Assembly (NCBI GenBank): GCA_002428685.1 | Contig: DIXL01000125.1 | Span: forward strand, 1 to 17,393 | Length of the DNA stretch: 17,393 nucleotides | Direction: 5' to 3' | Source of the DNA: Cloacimonetes bacterium UBA6081 | GTDB taxonomy: Bacteria > Cloacimonadota > Cloacimonadia > Cloacimonadales > Cloacimonadaceae | Part shown: piece after piece, positions 7,541 to 15,739 of the stretch | How positions within the stretch are numbered: position 1 is the stretch's first letter | How the letters are laid out: the number at the start of each line of letters is the position of its first letter | Program-made: the position numbers and the translations under genes | Notes under the pieces: model-generated | Database searches by the model: none | What the model was told of the DNA's origin: nothing | The model's input: only the letters and a program-made list of their open reading frames with translations

Positions 7541-8644
7541 ATGTTTTATCACCTTCTATTCCCCCTTGCCAGTTACAGCATTGTGTTCAATGTGTTTCGC
7601 TATGTTACATTCCGTTCAATTGGAGCGTTCATTACCTCATTGGTTATATCTTTGTTGGTAGGTCCGGCTTTCATCAGGATGCTTAAAGCAAAAGCTGCCG
7701 TGGAAACTATTGATGATGATTTGCCCGAAAAACACCGCTTGAAACAGGGAACACCCACAATGGGCGGTTTGATTATTTTGGTTTCTCTGCTTATAGCATC
7801 ATTATTATGGAATATTTTAACCAATTCAGCTATTTTAATGATGTATCTTACCACAGTGTGGCTTGGGATTCTTGGGTTTCTGGACGACTATTTAAAGAAT
7901 TTTGTCAAAGCCAAAAAAGGCTTGATTCCAAAGTATAAGCTTTATGGGCAGATTTCGGTAGGATTGATTTTAACCCTTGCTATATATTACAGTAACTCGG
8001 CAGCAGCTAACATCACTGCTTTGCAAATTCCTTTCTTTAAGAATACTTACATAGAACTTGGCTGGGTATTTATTCCATTTGTTGTGTTACTTATTACCGG
8101 AACCTCAAATGCCGTAAACCTAACCGATGGCCTGGATGGCCTTGCCGCAGGGACTTTGGCCTTTTCTGCCTTGGGTTTGGGAGTGATGAGTTACCTGAAA
8201 GGGAATTTTATTGCTGCCGGATATTTGAATCTGGAGTTTATTCATACTGCTGGAGAATTAACTGTTTTTATAAGTGCTTTAATGGGGTCACTTATTGGCT
8301 TCTTGTGGTTTAACAGCTATCCGGCACAAGTGTTTATGGGTGACACAGGGTCTTTAACCCTGGGAGGAATCCTGGCGGTTATCTCTGTCCTGCTAAAAGA
8401 GCAGATATTCCTGGTAATAATTGGCTTTATTTTTGTTACGGAAACCCTTAGTGTAATTATTCAGCAAAGTTGGTTCAAGCATACCCGGCGAAAGTATGGT
8501 CAGGGTCGCAGAGTGTTTTTGTGTGCACCCTTGCATCATCATTTCGAACTGAAAGGAATTCATGAAACCAAGATTGTTACCAGATTTTACATCATAGCCG
8601 TTTTACTGGTAGCCATAGGGCTATCTACCATAAAATTAAGATAA
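7541..8644 (+). CDS. mraY: Phospho-N-acetylmuramoyl-pentapeptide-transferase MraY
   Basis: MraY transfers phospho-MurNAc-pentapeptide from UDP to undecaprenyl phosphate, forming lipid I on the inner face of the membrane. The 367-residue length and about ten hydrophobic segments match the family. Motifs in order: KQGTPTMGG near residue 70, LDDY with Asp115/Asp116, NLTDGLDGLA (Asp196, Asp199), FMGDTGSLTLGG, and the LHHHFELKG loop (His332-334). The acidic residues and histidines are the Mg2+/catalytic set described for MraY. AAAGGAG at 7524-7530 precedes the ATG by 10 nt, and only 5 bp separate it from the murE-murF stop. The sequence is intact. Confidence 0.97.
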   Translation: MFYHLLFPLASYSIVFNVFRYVTFRSIGAFITSLVISLLVGPAFIRMLKAKAAVETIDDDLPEKHRLKQGTPTMGGLIILVSLLIASLLWNILTNSAILMMYLTTVWLGILGFLDDYLKNFVKAKKGLIPKYKLYGQISVGLILTLAIYYSNSAAANITALQIPFFKNTYIELGWVFIPFVVLLITGTSNAVNLTDGLDGLAAGTLAFSALGLGVMSYLKGNFIAAGYLNLEFIHTAGELTVFISALMGSLIGFLWFNSYPAQVFMGDTGSLTLGGILAVISVLLKEQIFLVIIGFIFVTETLSVIIQQSWFKHTRRKYGQGRRVFLCAPLHHHFELKGIHETKIVTRFYIIAVLLVAIGLSTIKLR

Positions 8645-8657
8645 GTAAGGATAGAGA

Positions 8658-10013
8658 ATGTTCGACGTAAACAAGAAATACGGTGTTTTGGGGATGGCAC
8701 GAAGCGGGATAGCCGCAGCCTATCAGATTAAGGAACTGGGTGGCAGTGTTCTGCTTAGCGAGCTTGGCTGGAAGGATAAAATTCCTCAGGCTGCTGAATT
8801 GATCAAGGACTTTAACTGCGAATTTGGTGGTCATACAGACAAGCTGCTGAATTGCGATTGTCTAATAGTAAGCCCTGGAATTCCCTTGACTGTGCCAATA
8901 ATCCAAAGTGCAAAAGCAAAGGGTATAGAACTGATAAGTGAAATAGAATTCGGGTTCAGAATAAAACATCCCGATTCAAAAATCATTGCCGTAACCGGTT
9001 CCAATGGTAAAAGCACCACTGCCAGCCTTATAAATCACATTTTGGAAAAGATGGAGCAAAAGGTAATATTAGCTGGGAATATTGGTGATGCATTTTGCAG
9101 TTATCCCATCACCAAGCCGGGTATAGATTTTATAGTATTGGAAATTAGCAGTTTCCAATTGGATTTAATCTCTTCGTTCAAACCGGATGTAGCTGTGTTG
9201 CTAAACATTACACCAGACCACATGAATCGTTATGATAGTTTTGATGATTATGCCGCAAGTAAAGCCAATATTTTCAAGTATCAGAATAATAATGATGCCG
9301 CTGTGTTGTTTTTGGACTCGTCGGAAGTTATGCGTAGGACCCTAAATTTAAAAGCACATAAGTATTATTTCTCGTTAAAGGATTGCCAACCTAAAGCCTA
9401 TGCTTGCTTGGAAAACAAATTCATCCGCTTTGGTCTATCTACCTCTGTTTCGATTTACGATTTGGGTATAAAGGGTCCCAATAACTATGCCAATGCCATG
9501 GCAGCTATGTTGGCAGTGCATGCCCTAATTCCCAATGCAGAACGCATTGGTGAAGCAGTAAAAGGCTTTAAACCGCTTCCTCACAGGCTTGAATTTGTAG
9601 GAAGCGTTAAAGGAGTGTCTTTTTATAATGATTCAAAAGCTACTAATACCGATGCTGTGCGGAGTGCTTTGTTCAGTTTTGACCGTCCAATTCGCATAAT
9701 TTTGGGTGGATCAGACAAGGGAGAGGATTTTGGAGTGTTAACCGAAGACATGCAAAAACAAGCTTGTAAAGCCTATCTTACCGGAGATACACAAGACCAA
9801 ATGCGCCAAGCCTGGCTTGGAAAACTGCCTCTTGTATGCATAGCCGATTTTGAAACCTGCGTAAAAACAGCTTTTGAAGATTCCATGGTTGGCGATATTA
9901 TTGTTTTATCTCCTGCATGTGCCAGTTTTGATCATTTTCAAAACTTTGAGCATCGGGGCGAAGTATTCAAACAAATTGTATTGGATCTCATGACTGAATA
10001 TGAAAAGAAATAG
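8658..10013 (+). CDS. murD: UDP-N-acetylmuramoyl-L-alanine--D-glutamate ligase MurD
   Basis: MurD adds D-Glu to UDP-MurNAc-L-Ala in the cytoplasm using ATP. The 451 residues show the Mur ligase order. There is an N-terminal Rossmann-like domain (YGVLGMARSGIAAA), then the central ATPase domain with GSNGKST (114-120), AGNIG, LEISSFQLD and the LNITPDHMNRY loop, then the C-terminal domain with HRLEFV, NDSKATN and ILGGSDKG. SPACASFDHFQNFEHRG near the end is typical of MurD. The ATG at 8658 has AAGGA (8647-8651) 6 nt upstream, 13 bp after mraY. The 3' end overlaps ftsW by 14 bp, suggesting coupled translation. Confidence 0.97.
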   Translation: MFDVNKKYGVLGMARSGIAAAYQIKELGGSVLLSELGWKDKIPQAAELIKDFNCEFGGHTDKLLNCDCLIVSPGIPLTVPIIQSAKAKGIELISEIEFGFRIKHPDSKIIAVTGSNGKSTTASLINHILEKMEQKVILAGNIGDAFCSYPITKPGIDFIVLEISSFQLDLISSFKPDVAVLLNITPDHMNRYDSFDDYAASKANIFKYQNNNDAAVLFLDSSEVMRRTLNLKAHKYYFSLKDCQPKAYACLENKFIRFGLSTSVSIYDLGIKGPNNYANAMAAMLAVHALIPNAERIGEAVKGFKPLPHRLEFVGSVKGVSFYNDSKATNTDAVRSALFSFDRPIRIILGGSDKGEDFGVLTEDMQKQACKAYLTGDTQDQMRQAWLGKLPLVCIADFETCVKTAFEDSMVGDIIVLSPACASFDHFQNFEHRGEVFKQIVLDLMTEYEKK

Positions 10014-11139
10014 AACTCAACGTTACATCGTCAGTTTTGATAAGACCATCTTACTATGTTATGGTCTGCTTAGTCTTATCGGCCTGATTGTAATGCTGGA
10101 CGTTTCATCTGTCCAAAGTTCTATGGTTTACTTTTACCGTCAGCTATTTTTCCTTATTGTGTCTGCCGTAGCCGCCATTGTGATTCTTTATTACTTCAAT
10201 TTGGAAAAGCTGCGGGTTCTGGCACCATATATGGTTTATATCACTATTATTCTCCTGATAATTGTGCTGCTTAAAGGAAGCACCGTAAAAGGTGCTACCA
10301 GGCAAATCAGCCTAGGATTTATCAGCTTTCAACCAAGTTTTTTGGCAAGAATGGTTTTGGTCTTTTTCTTTGCTCACTTGCTGGATAGAAACCACGAATT
10401 GTTGCTGGAATCTACTCCGGCGAAGTTCTTTTCAAATTTTCCAGCTTTAGTAGTGCTCACCGGCGCAGTATTTCTTCTAATTATTTTGGAGAGGCATCTT
10501 AGCACCCTAATAATCGGGGGCATGACGTTGTATGGGATGCTTATCTATGCGGGAGCCAAGAAGAGGTTGTTGTTGCTTATTGCCTTGGTTGGAATAATTG
10601 GGGGAGTGATAATCCTCACCCAAGGAGCTGATTTCCGCAAGGCAAGGCTAAACACTTACAAAAAATACAGTTTGTTCCTAAAATCTTCGGGAGAAATAAA
10701 ATCTGATGATGCAGATTATCAGGTAAAAGAAAGCCTTACTGCCCTAACCAGTGGCAGATTGTTTGGAACCGGAATGTCCCGAGGCCGGGCCAAACACTAT
10801 TATCTGCCGGAAGCCAGGACAGATTATATCTTTACCATTGTGGGTGAAGAATGGGGGTTTTTGGGCGGAATGGTTGTTTTTGGTCTGCATTGCTTTCTGT
10901 TTTTCAGGACTTTCATTATGGCAAATTCGCAGGAAAGCAGGTATTTGCGGTTCCTGGGAGTCGGTTTGGCCATGAATATCTTCTGTAACGTTTTGGTAAA
11001 TACCGGAGTGGCTATGTCCATTCTGCCACCTACAGGGAACACTTTGCCCTTTATCAGCTATGGCGGTTCGGCCATGTTGATAGATTCTGCCTCTTTGGGA
11101 GCCATACTAAATATTAGTGCGGTACGGAGGATTGTGTGA
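10000..11139 (+). CDS. ftsW: Septal peptidoglycan glycosyltransferase FtsW (SEDS family)
   Basis: FtsW is the SEDS polymerase that extends glycan strands from lipid II at the septum with FtsI. The 379 residues contain about ten membrane segments. The large periplasmic loop keeps LPEARTDYIFTIVGEEWGF, including the proposed catalytic Asp (D275), and the C-terminal signature LPPTGNTLPFISYGGSA is intact. Other conserved spots differ. The family's GARRWI is GATRQI here, QPSExxK is QPSFLAR (Phe114 and Arg117 in place of Glu and Lys), and the usual (E/Q)PD.GT is ERHLST. The protein is otherwise full length and undamaged. The ATG at 10000 lies inside murD (14-bp overlap), and the stop overlaps the murG GTG. 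Position between murD and murG supports FtsW over RodA. Confidence 0.92.
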   Translation: MKRNRTQRYIVSFDKTILLCYGLLSLIGLIVMLDVSSVQSSMVYFYRQLFFLIVSAVAAIVILYYFNLEKLRVLAPYMVYITIILLIIVLLKGSTVKGATRQISLGFISFQPSFLARMVLVFFFAHLLDRNHELLLESTPAKFFSNFPALVVLTGAVFLLIILERHLSTLIIGGMTLYGMLIYAGAKKRLLLLIALVGIIGGVIILTQGADFRKARLNTYKKYSLFLKSSGEIKSDDADYQVKESLTALTSGRLFGTGMSRGRAKHYYLPEARTDYIFTIVGEEWGFLGGMVVFGLHCFLFFRTFIMANSQESRYLRFLGVGLAMNIFCNVLVNTGVAMSILPPTGNTLPFISYGGSAMLIDSASLGAILNISAVRRIV

Positions 11140-12218
11140 AGTTCGTTTTTGGTGCCGGAGGAACAGGTGGCCATATCATACCTGCCATTTCTTTGGCAGA
11201 CGAACTTAAGCACCGCGGGCATGAATGCTATTTTGTGGGAAATGCGAATAGTATGGAAGAATCCCTTTGCACTTCAAGCGAATACAAATTTTACCCCATG
11301 AAAGTGCAAAAACTCTATCGCAACCTCAAGCCCGAAAATCTGCTTTTCCCTTATTATCTAATTACCAGCATTTACAAAGCTTTAAAAGTTGTGAGAACTG
11401 TTTCTCCCGATGCAGTAATCTGCACAGGTGGCTTTGTTTCCGGGCCGGTGGCAATAGCAGCAGTGCTGAGTAAAACTCCCCTGTTCTTCCACGAAAGCAA
11501 CAGCTTTCCAGGCTTGGTAACCAGATTCATGACAAAATATATAAACACCATCTATATCTCGTTCGAAAGCACCCGAAAGTATTTACCTATGGCAAAACTG
11601 ATAAACTTGGGCATCCCCTTAAAGCAAAAGCCGGTTGACAATTTTAAGCTTGAGGAATTGGGCTTGACCGAGTCTAAGCCTACAATCCTGGTTAGCGGAG
11701 GCAGTCAGGGTTCGTTGGCAATAAACAAGGTTGTGGAACAAGCTTTGCCCGCCATTTTGGAAAAAGGCTATCAGTTGATTTGGCAAACCGGGAAGGCCAC
11801 ATATAGCAAATTTGCGCAGAATCAGAACCAAGCGGGAGTTTATCTTTTTGATTTTTCTTCCAGGCTTCCAAGTATGCTGGCTGAAGCGGATATTGCTATA
11901 ACTCGTGCCGGGGCCATGTCTATTGCAGAACAAAAGGAAACACGCACTCCGGCCATTCTGATTCCCTTGCCTACAGCCGCAGAAAATCATCAGTATTACA
12001 ATGCTTTGGAACAGGATAATCTTGGCCTGGCCAAAATGCTGGAACAAAACAAGCTAACCCAGCAGTCTCTGTTGCAAGCCATAGATGCCATTGCAACCCA
12101 TTTATCAGAGTATAAACAAAGATTAAACATGCTTCCTGTGAATAACGCTTCTGCATCTATTGTGGATGATATCTTGTTCAGGCTGGCAACAACTAACGCA
12201 AAGACCAAAGGAGTATAA
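11136..12218 (+). CDS. murG: UDP-GlcNAc:lipid I N-acetylglucosaminyltransferase MurG
   Basis: MurG adds GlcNAc to lipid I to give lipid II on the cytoplasmic side of the membrane. The 360 residues show the two-domain GT-B fold of glycosyltransferase family 28. The N-terminal GAGGTGGH (6-13) is the glycine-rich loop near the lipid site. GGFVSGP and FFHESNSFPG follow, then VSGGSQGS at the start of the second domain. PLPTAAENHQYYNA (Glu283, Asn284, Gln286) forms the UDP-GlcNAc pocket. The start is GTG 11136, which overlaps the ftsW TGA, with GGAGG at 11126-11130 as ribosome binding site. The stop is followed one base later by murC. Confidence 0.96.
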   Translation: MKFVFGAGGTGGHIIPAISLADELKHRGHECYFVGNANSMEESLCTSSEYKFYPMKVQKLYRNLKPENLLFPYYLITSIYKALKVVRTVSPDAVICTGGFVSGPVAIAAVLSKTPLFFHESNSFPGLVTRFMTKYINTIYISFESTRKYLPMAKLINLGIPLKQKPVDNFKLEELGLTESKPTILVSGGSQGSLAINKVVEQALPAILEKGYQLIWQTGKATYSKFAQNQNQAGVYLFDFSSRLPSMLAEADIAITRAGAMSIAEQKETRTPAILIPLPTAAENHQYYNALEQDNLGLAKMLEQNKLTQQSLLQAIDAIATHLSEYKQRLNMLPVNNASASIVDDILFRLATTNAKTKGV

Positions 12219-12219
12219 T

Positions 12220-13638
12220 ATGTTAGGTAGAACAAAAAAAATACATTTCATTGGCATTGGTGGCATTGGGATGAGCGGTATAGCCGAATTCCTGCACAAC
12301 CAGGGCTTGGAAATTACCGGCTCCGACATGAAAAAAAGCGATGTAACTGCCCATCTTGAAACCCTTGGCATCAAAATTGATGAGGGACACAATCCGCTTT
12401 TTATTGGCGAAGCAGATGTGGTAGTAAAATCCAGTGCTGTAAAGGATGACAATCCGGAAATCGTGGCTGCCAAAAACCTGAAAATCCCTGTTATCCGCAG
12501 AGCTGAAATGCTGGCAGAGATTACCCGCATGAGCTTTTCCATTGGAATCTCGGGCACACATGGCAAAACTACCACCACCTCCATGGCAGGTTTGGTGCTG
12601 GAAAGTGCCGGGCTGGATCCCACCATCATTGTGGGTGGCAAAATTAAGAACTTTGGCAGCAATAATGTGATGGGCAGCGGCAAATATATTGTGGTGGAAG
12701 CTGATGAATACGATCACTCTTTTCTATCCTTAACTCCTTGCATCGCAGGCATCACCAATGTGGACGAAGACCATCTGGATTGCTATCGTAATCTGGATGA
12801 CATTAAAAGCTCATTTGTGGAATATGCCAATAAAGTTCCCTTTTTTGGCAGCGTAATTGCATGTTTGGACGATCCGGGAGTGCAGGCGATTCTGCCTTCA
12901 ATCTACAAAAAAATAGTTACCTACGGCTTTTCACGGCAGGCAGATGTTCAGGCCAGAGACATTAAAATGAAGGATTTTGCCGCTTCCTACGATCTTAGCT
13001 ACAAAGAATATAAACTGGGGCGGATCAGCATGAATGTAACCGGACGCCATAACATCCAAAATTCTCTGCTGGCTGCCACTATCGGTTTGGAACTGGATAT
13101 CCCCTTCAAAGCCATTGCCGAAGGCCTGGCAAAATATAGCGGGGTGTATCGCCGGTTTGATCTAAAAGGCGACGCAGCGGGAATTACGGTTTATGATGAT
13201 TATGCGCATCATCCCACCGAAATAAAAGCCACCCTGGAAGGCTTTAAAGATAGTGCCAAACGCCGCATAGTTGCTCTTTTTCAGCCTCATCTGTATTCAC
13301 GCACCCGCGATTTTTACACCCAATTTGGCAAAGCTTTTTTTTCTTGTGATTGCCTGTTATTAGCTCCAATTTATCCGGCTCGCGAGCTTCCGATTCCAGG
13401 AGTCAGCTCCAAATTGATTGCCGATGCAGCCATTCAATCCGGCCATCACCAAGTTCATCTGATAGAAGATAATTCTCAGATAATTCCCCAAACTCTTGCC
13501 CAGTTAAAGGCTGGAGACTTGTTGATTACTATGGGTGCAGGAAATATTTGGCAGTATGGTGAAGAAATCTTAACTCAACTGAAGAAAAATGTTGACATAA
13601 AGCCTAACGTCAAAAATGTTAGTAAGTTGAAGCGTTGA
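12220..13638 (+). CDS. murC: UDP-N-acetylmuramate--L-alanine ligase MurC
   Basis: MurC adds L-Ala to UDP-MurNAc, the first ATP-dependent step of stem-peptide synthesis. I place the start at ATG 12220 (472 residues). AAAGGAG (12207-12213) lies 6 nt upstream, the ATG directly follows the murG stop, and MLGRTKKIHFIGIGGIGMSG is the expected N-terminus. An upstream in-frame ATG at 12160 lies inside murG and is unlikely. Motifs: GIGGIGMSG dinucleotide-fold loop, GTHGKTTTT (112-120), EADEYDHSFL, NVDEDHLDCY, and DDYAHHPTEIKATL at the start of the C-terminal domain. Complete and intact. In many dcw clusters murB and/or ddl come next; here only 56 bp separate it from ftsQ. Confidence 0.97.
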   Translation: MLGRTKKIHFIGIGGIGMSGIAEFLHNQGLEITGSDMKKSDVTAHLETLGIKIDEGHNPLFIGEADVVVKSSAVKDDNPEIVAAKNLKIPVIRRAEMLAEITRMSFSIGISGTHGKTTTTSMAGLVLESAGLDPTIIVGGKIKNFGSNNVMGSGKYIVVEADEYDHSFLSLTPCIAGITNVDEDHLDCYRNLDDIKSSFVEYANKVPFFGSVIACLDDPGVQAILPSIYKKIVTYGFSRQADVQARDIKMKDFAASYDLSYKEYKLGRISMNVTGRHNIQNSLLAATIGLELDIPFKAIAEGLAKYSGVYRRFDLKGDAAGITVYDDYAHHPTEIKATLEGFKDSAKRRIVALFQPHLYSRTRDFYTQFGKAFFSCDCLLLAPIYPARELPIPGVSSKLIADAAIQSGHHQVHLIEDNSQIIPQTLAQLKAGDLLITMGAGNIWQYGEEILTQLKKNVDIKPNVKNVSKLKR

Positions 13639-13694
13639 AGTGCAAAATCGAAAAATGTGGTTTACAGTGCTAAGGAACTATATTACAAAAGATT

Positions 13695-14462
13695 ATGGAA
13701 ATGATTAATAAAGCCCGTAAGCGCCGTGGCAACAGCAGGTATTACCTGTTCTTTTTCGTATCCATTATTTTTGTGGTCGCTTTTGGCTTTGCCGGCTGGT
13801 TTGCCTTGACGCGCGCAAGTATCTTTACGCTTAGCAAAGTAACGGTCTCCGGCAATACTGCCATACCGGACAGCCTGGTATATAAAATTACCAAACCATA
13901 CCTGGGGACGAATCTGATTGCGATACCTTCTGCGGAAGTGAAGGAAAAATTCTCTGCCATTTCCAGAGTGAAAGAAATTAAACTGCGCAAAAAGCTGATG
14001 CACACTTTGCATATCCAGGTAACTGAACGTAAGGGGATAATTTACATCAAAAGCACCGAAGGCGATTTGCATCCCACCGATGCAGATGGTGTGGTATTGG
14101 CCAAATATTCCTCTGTCTATACAGAAGATTTGCCCATATACAGCACTTATCTGAACAACGATCAATTGAAGCCCGGGAAAAAGCTGAAAAACGCCAAGTT
14201 GAAACGAATTCTGGAAATCCATCAGAGAATTGCCAGGGAAGCTCCGGATTTCATTGCCAACATCTCAGAATATTACTATATAGACAACACCGTAAATATT
14301 ATCGATGCCAAACATGGAACCAGAATAATTCCCTCCGATGAAGACCTGGCCAAGCAATTATCCCGCTATCAGTTTGTTCAGGATAATGGAAACATAAACA
14401 AACGGAGTGTAGTTGATCTACGCTTCAAAAACCAGGTTGTAGTAAAGGCAGGTAACAAATGA
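13695..14462 (+). CDS. ftsQ: Cell division protein FtsQ/DivIB
   Basis: FtsQ is a bitopic divisome scaffold that binds FtsL/FtsB in the periplasm. The 255 residues show a basic cytoplasmic N-terminus (NKARKRRGN), one membrane segment (about 17-37), and a POTRA domain beginning around FTLSKVTVSGN (about 43 onward). A beta-rich FtsQ domain follows. The start is less certain than its neighbours. ATG 13695 and ATG 13701 are the only usable in-frame ATGs after the stop at 13671-13673, and neither has a well-spaced Shine-Dalgarno; an AAGGA at 13672-13676 is 18 nt from the first. The stop overlaps the ftsA ATG (ATGA). The call rests on topology, POTRA-like sequence and position before ftsA-ftsZ. Confidence 0.88.
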   Translation: MEMINKARKRRGNSRYYLFFFVSIIFVVAFGFAGWFALTRASIFTLSKVTVSGNTAIPDSLVYKITKPYLGTNLIAIPSAEVKEKFSAISRVKEIKLRKKLMHTLHIQVTERKGIIYIKSTEGDLHPTDADGVVLAKYSSVYTEDLPIYSTYLNNDQLKPGKKLKNAKLKRILEIHQRIAREAPDFIANISEYYYIDNTVNIIDAKHGTRIIPSDEDLAKQLSRYQFVQDNGNINKRSVVDLRFKNQVVVKAGNK

Positions 14463-15730
14463 AACAAGCAATATTAACCGCATTAGATATAGGCTCATCC
14501 TTTGTACGGTGTATCATAGCCAGGGAAGTGGGCGGTGGACGTCTGGAAATTTTGGGTATTGGCGAAACACCTTCTGAAGGCATAGAAAAAGGTATCGTAA
14601 AAGATATCCAAGCCCTTTCCGGGTGCGTGGCCAAAGCTATCAGCGATGCCGAAAATGCTGCAAAAACCAGTGCGACAAACATCTTTTGCAATATCACCGG
14701 TGAGCATATCCGCACTCATATTGGCGATGGGCGCATTTCCATTCCTACTGAAAGCCCCAATGAACCGGGAGAGATTACTCAGGAACATGTGGATCAGGTG
14801 ATTAATGATGCCAAAAACAGCGTTAAAATTCAAAAAGGCCTGGAACGTTTTCGCATTCTGCATGGTATTCCGCATAATTTTGTCATAGACAATCAGGACG
14901 ATATTCACAATCCGATAAACATGAACGGATTTCATTTAATAGCCAAGGTTTACGCCATTTTATCGGAACTAACCCCACTGCGCAACCTTAGCAAGTGCAT
15001 AGAATTGGCAGGTTATGATATTGAACCGGAAAACTTTATTTTGAACCACATAGCCCTCTCCGAATCTGTGCTTAGCGACGATGAAAAACGCCTGGGTGCC
15101 ATTGTTTTGGACATTGGTGGCGGCACCTGCGATTTGGCAATTTACAGCCGTGGTTCACTGGAAAAAGTGCTGGTTGTGCCCATGGCAGGAAAAAACATCA
15201 CCGAAGACCTGGCTATTGGCCTGAAAACCACTCTGGATAATGCCGAATACGTGAAAAACGAATATGGTAATGCCTTGGTTAGCAGTGTGGACCAGTCCAT
15301 CGAGATAGATGTGGAAGGTATTAGCGGACGTGCATCCAGCCGTAAAACTCAGTATTTGGTTAGCCATGTAATTCAGCACCGCGTGGAAGAAATGCTGGCC
15401 TTGTGCTACGGCAAAGCCAAAGATTTTTATACTCCCGAGTTGGTTACGGCAGGCATAGTGTTGTGCGGGGGTTCTGCCAATTTGCTTAATATCGATAGCG
15501 TTCTATCGGAAGCGTTTAATTTGCACGTAAAAGTTGCCACTCCAGACCTTTCAAGGCTAAACGGCATGATTAGCAGATTGGAAGACCCGGCTTATGCAAC
15601 CATTATCGGAATTTTGTATCACGCCATGAATCAGGATGCGGAACCGAGCTCAAAAAGCTTTCATCTACCAGGCTTGAAAGCGAATAAATATGTAGATAAA
15701 TTCAAAAAAATATTAAAGGACTTTACCTAA
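14459..15730 (+). CDS. ftsA: Cell division protein FtsA (actin-like membrane anchor of FtsZ)
   Basis: FtsA is an actin-family ATPase that tethers FtsZ filaments to the membrane and recruits later divisome proteins. The 423 residues have the actin-fold phosphate loops ALDIGSSFVR (about 8-17) and VLDIGGGTCDLA (about 217-228). The adenosine-side motif GIVLCGGSANL follows. A C-terminal amphipathic helix (YVDKFKKILKDF), after a short linker, would be the membrane-targeting tail. Length and domain order are normal. The ATG overlaps the ftsQ stop by 4 nt, and AAAGG (14444-14448) is a plausible ribosome binding site. Nine bases separate its stop from the ftsZ start. Confidence 0.96.
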   Translation: MKQAILTALDIGSSFVRCIIAREVGGGRLEILGIGETPSEGIEKGIVKDIQALSGCVAKAISDAENAAKTSATNIFCNITGEHIRTHIGDGRISIPTESPNEPGEITQEHVDQVINDAKNSVKIQKGLERFRILHGIPHNFVIDNQDDIHNPINMNGFHLIAKVYAILSELTPLRNLSKCIELAGYDIEPENFILNHIALSESVLSDDEKRLGAIVLDIGGGTCDLAIYSRGSLEKVLVVPMAGKNITEDLAIGLKTTLDNAEYVKNEYGNALVSSVDQSIEIDVEGISGRASSRKTQYLVSHVIQHRVEEMLALCYGKAKDFYTPELVTAGIVLCGGSANLLNIDSVLSEAFNLHVKVATPDLSRLNGMISRLEDPAYATIIGILYHAMNQDAEPSSKSFHLPGLKANKYVDKFKKILKDFT

Positions 15731-15739
15731 GGGGGAAAA

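Noticed and set aside
12160..12219. Longer murC using ATG 12160
   Set aside because: The extra 20 residues lie inside murG and look unlike MurC. ATG 12220 has an ideal ribosome binding site.
13332..13345. T-rich run in murC as a programmed frameshift site
   Set aside because: The reading frame and conserved motifs continue normally through it.
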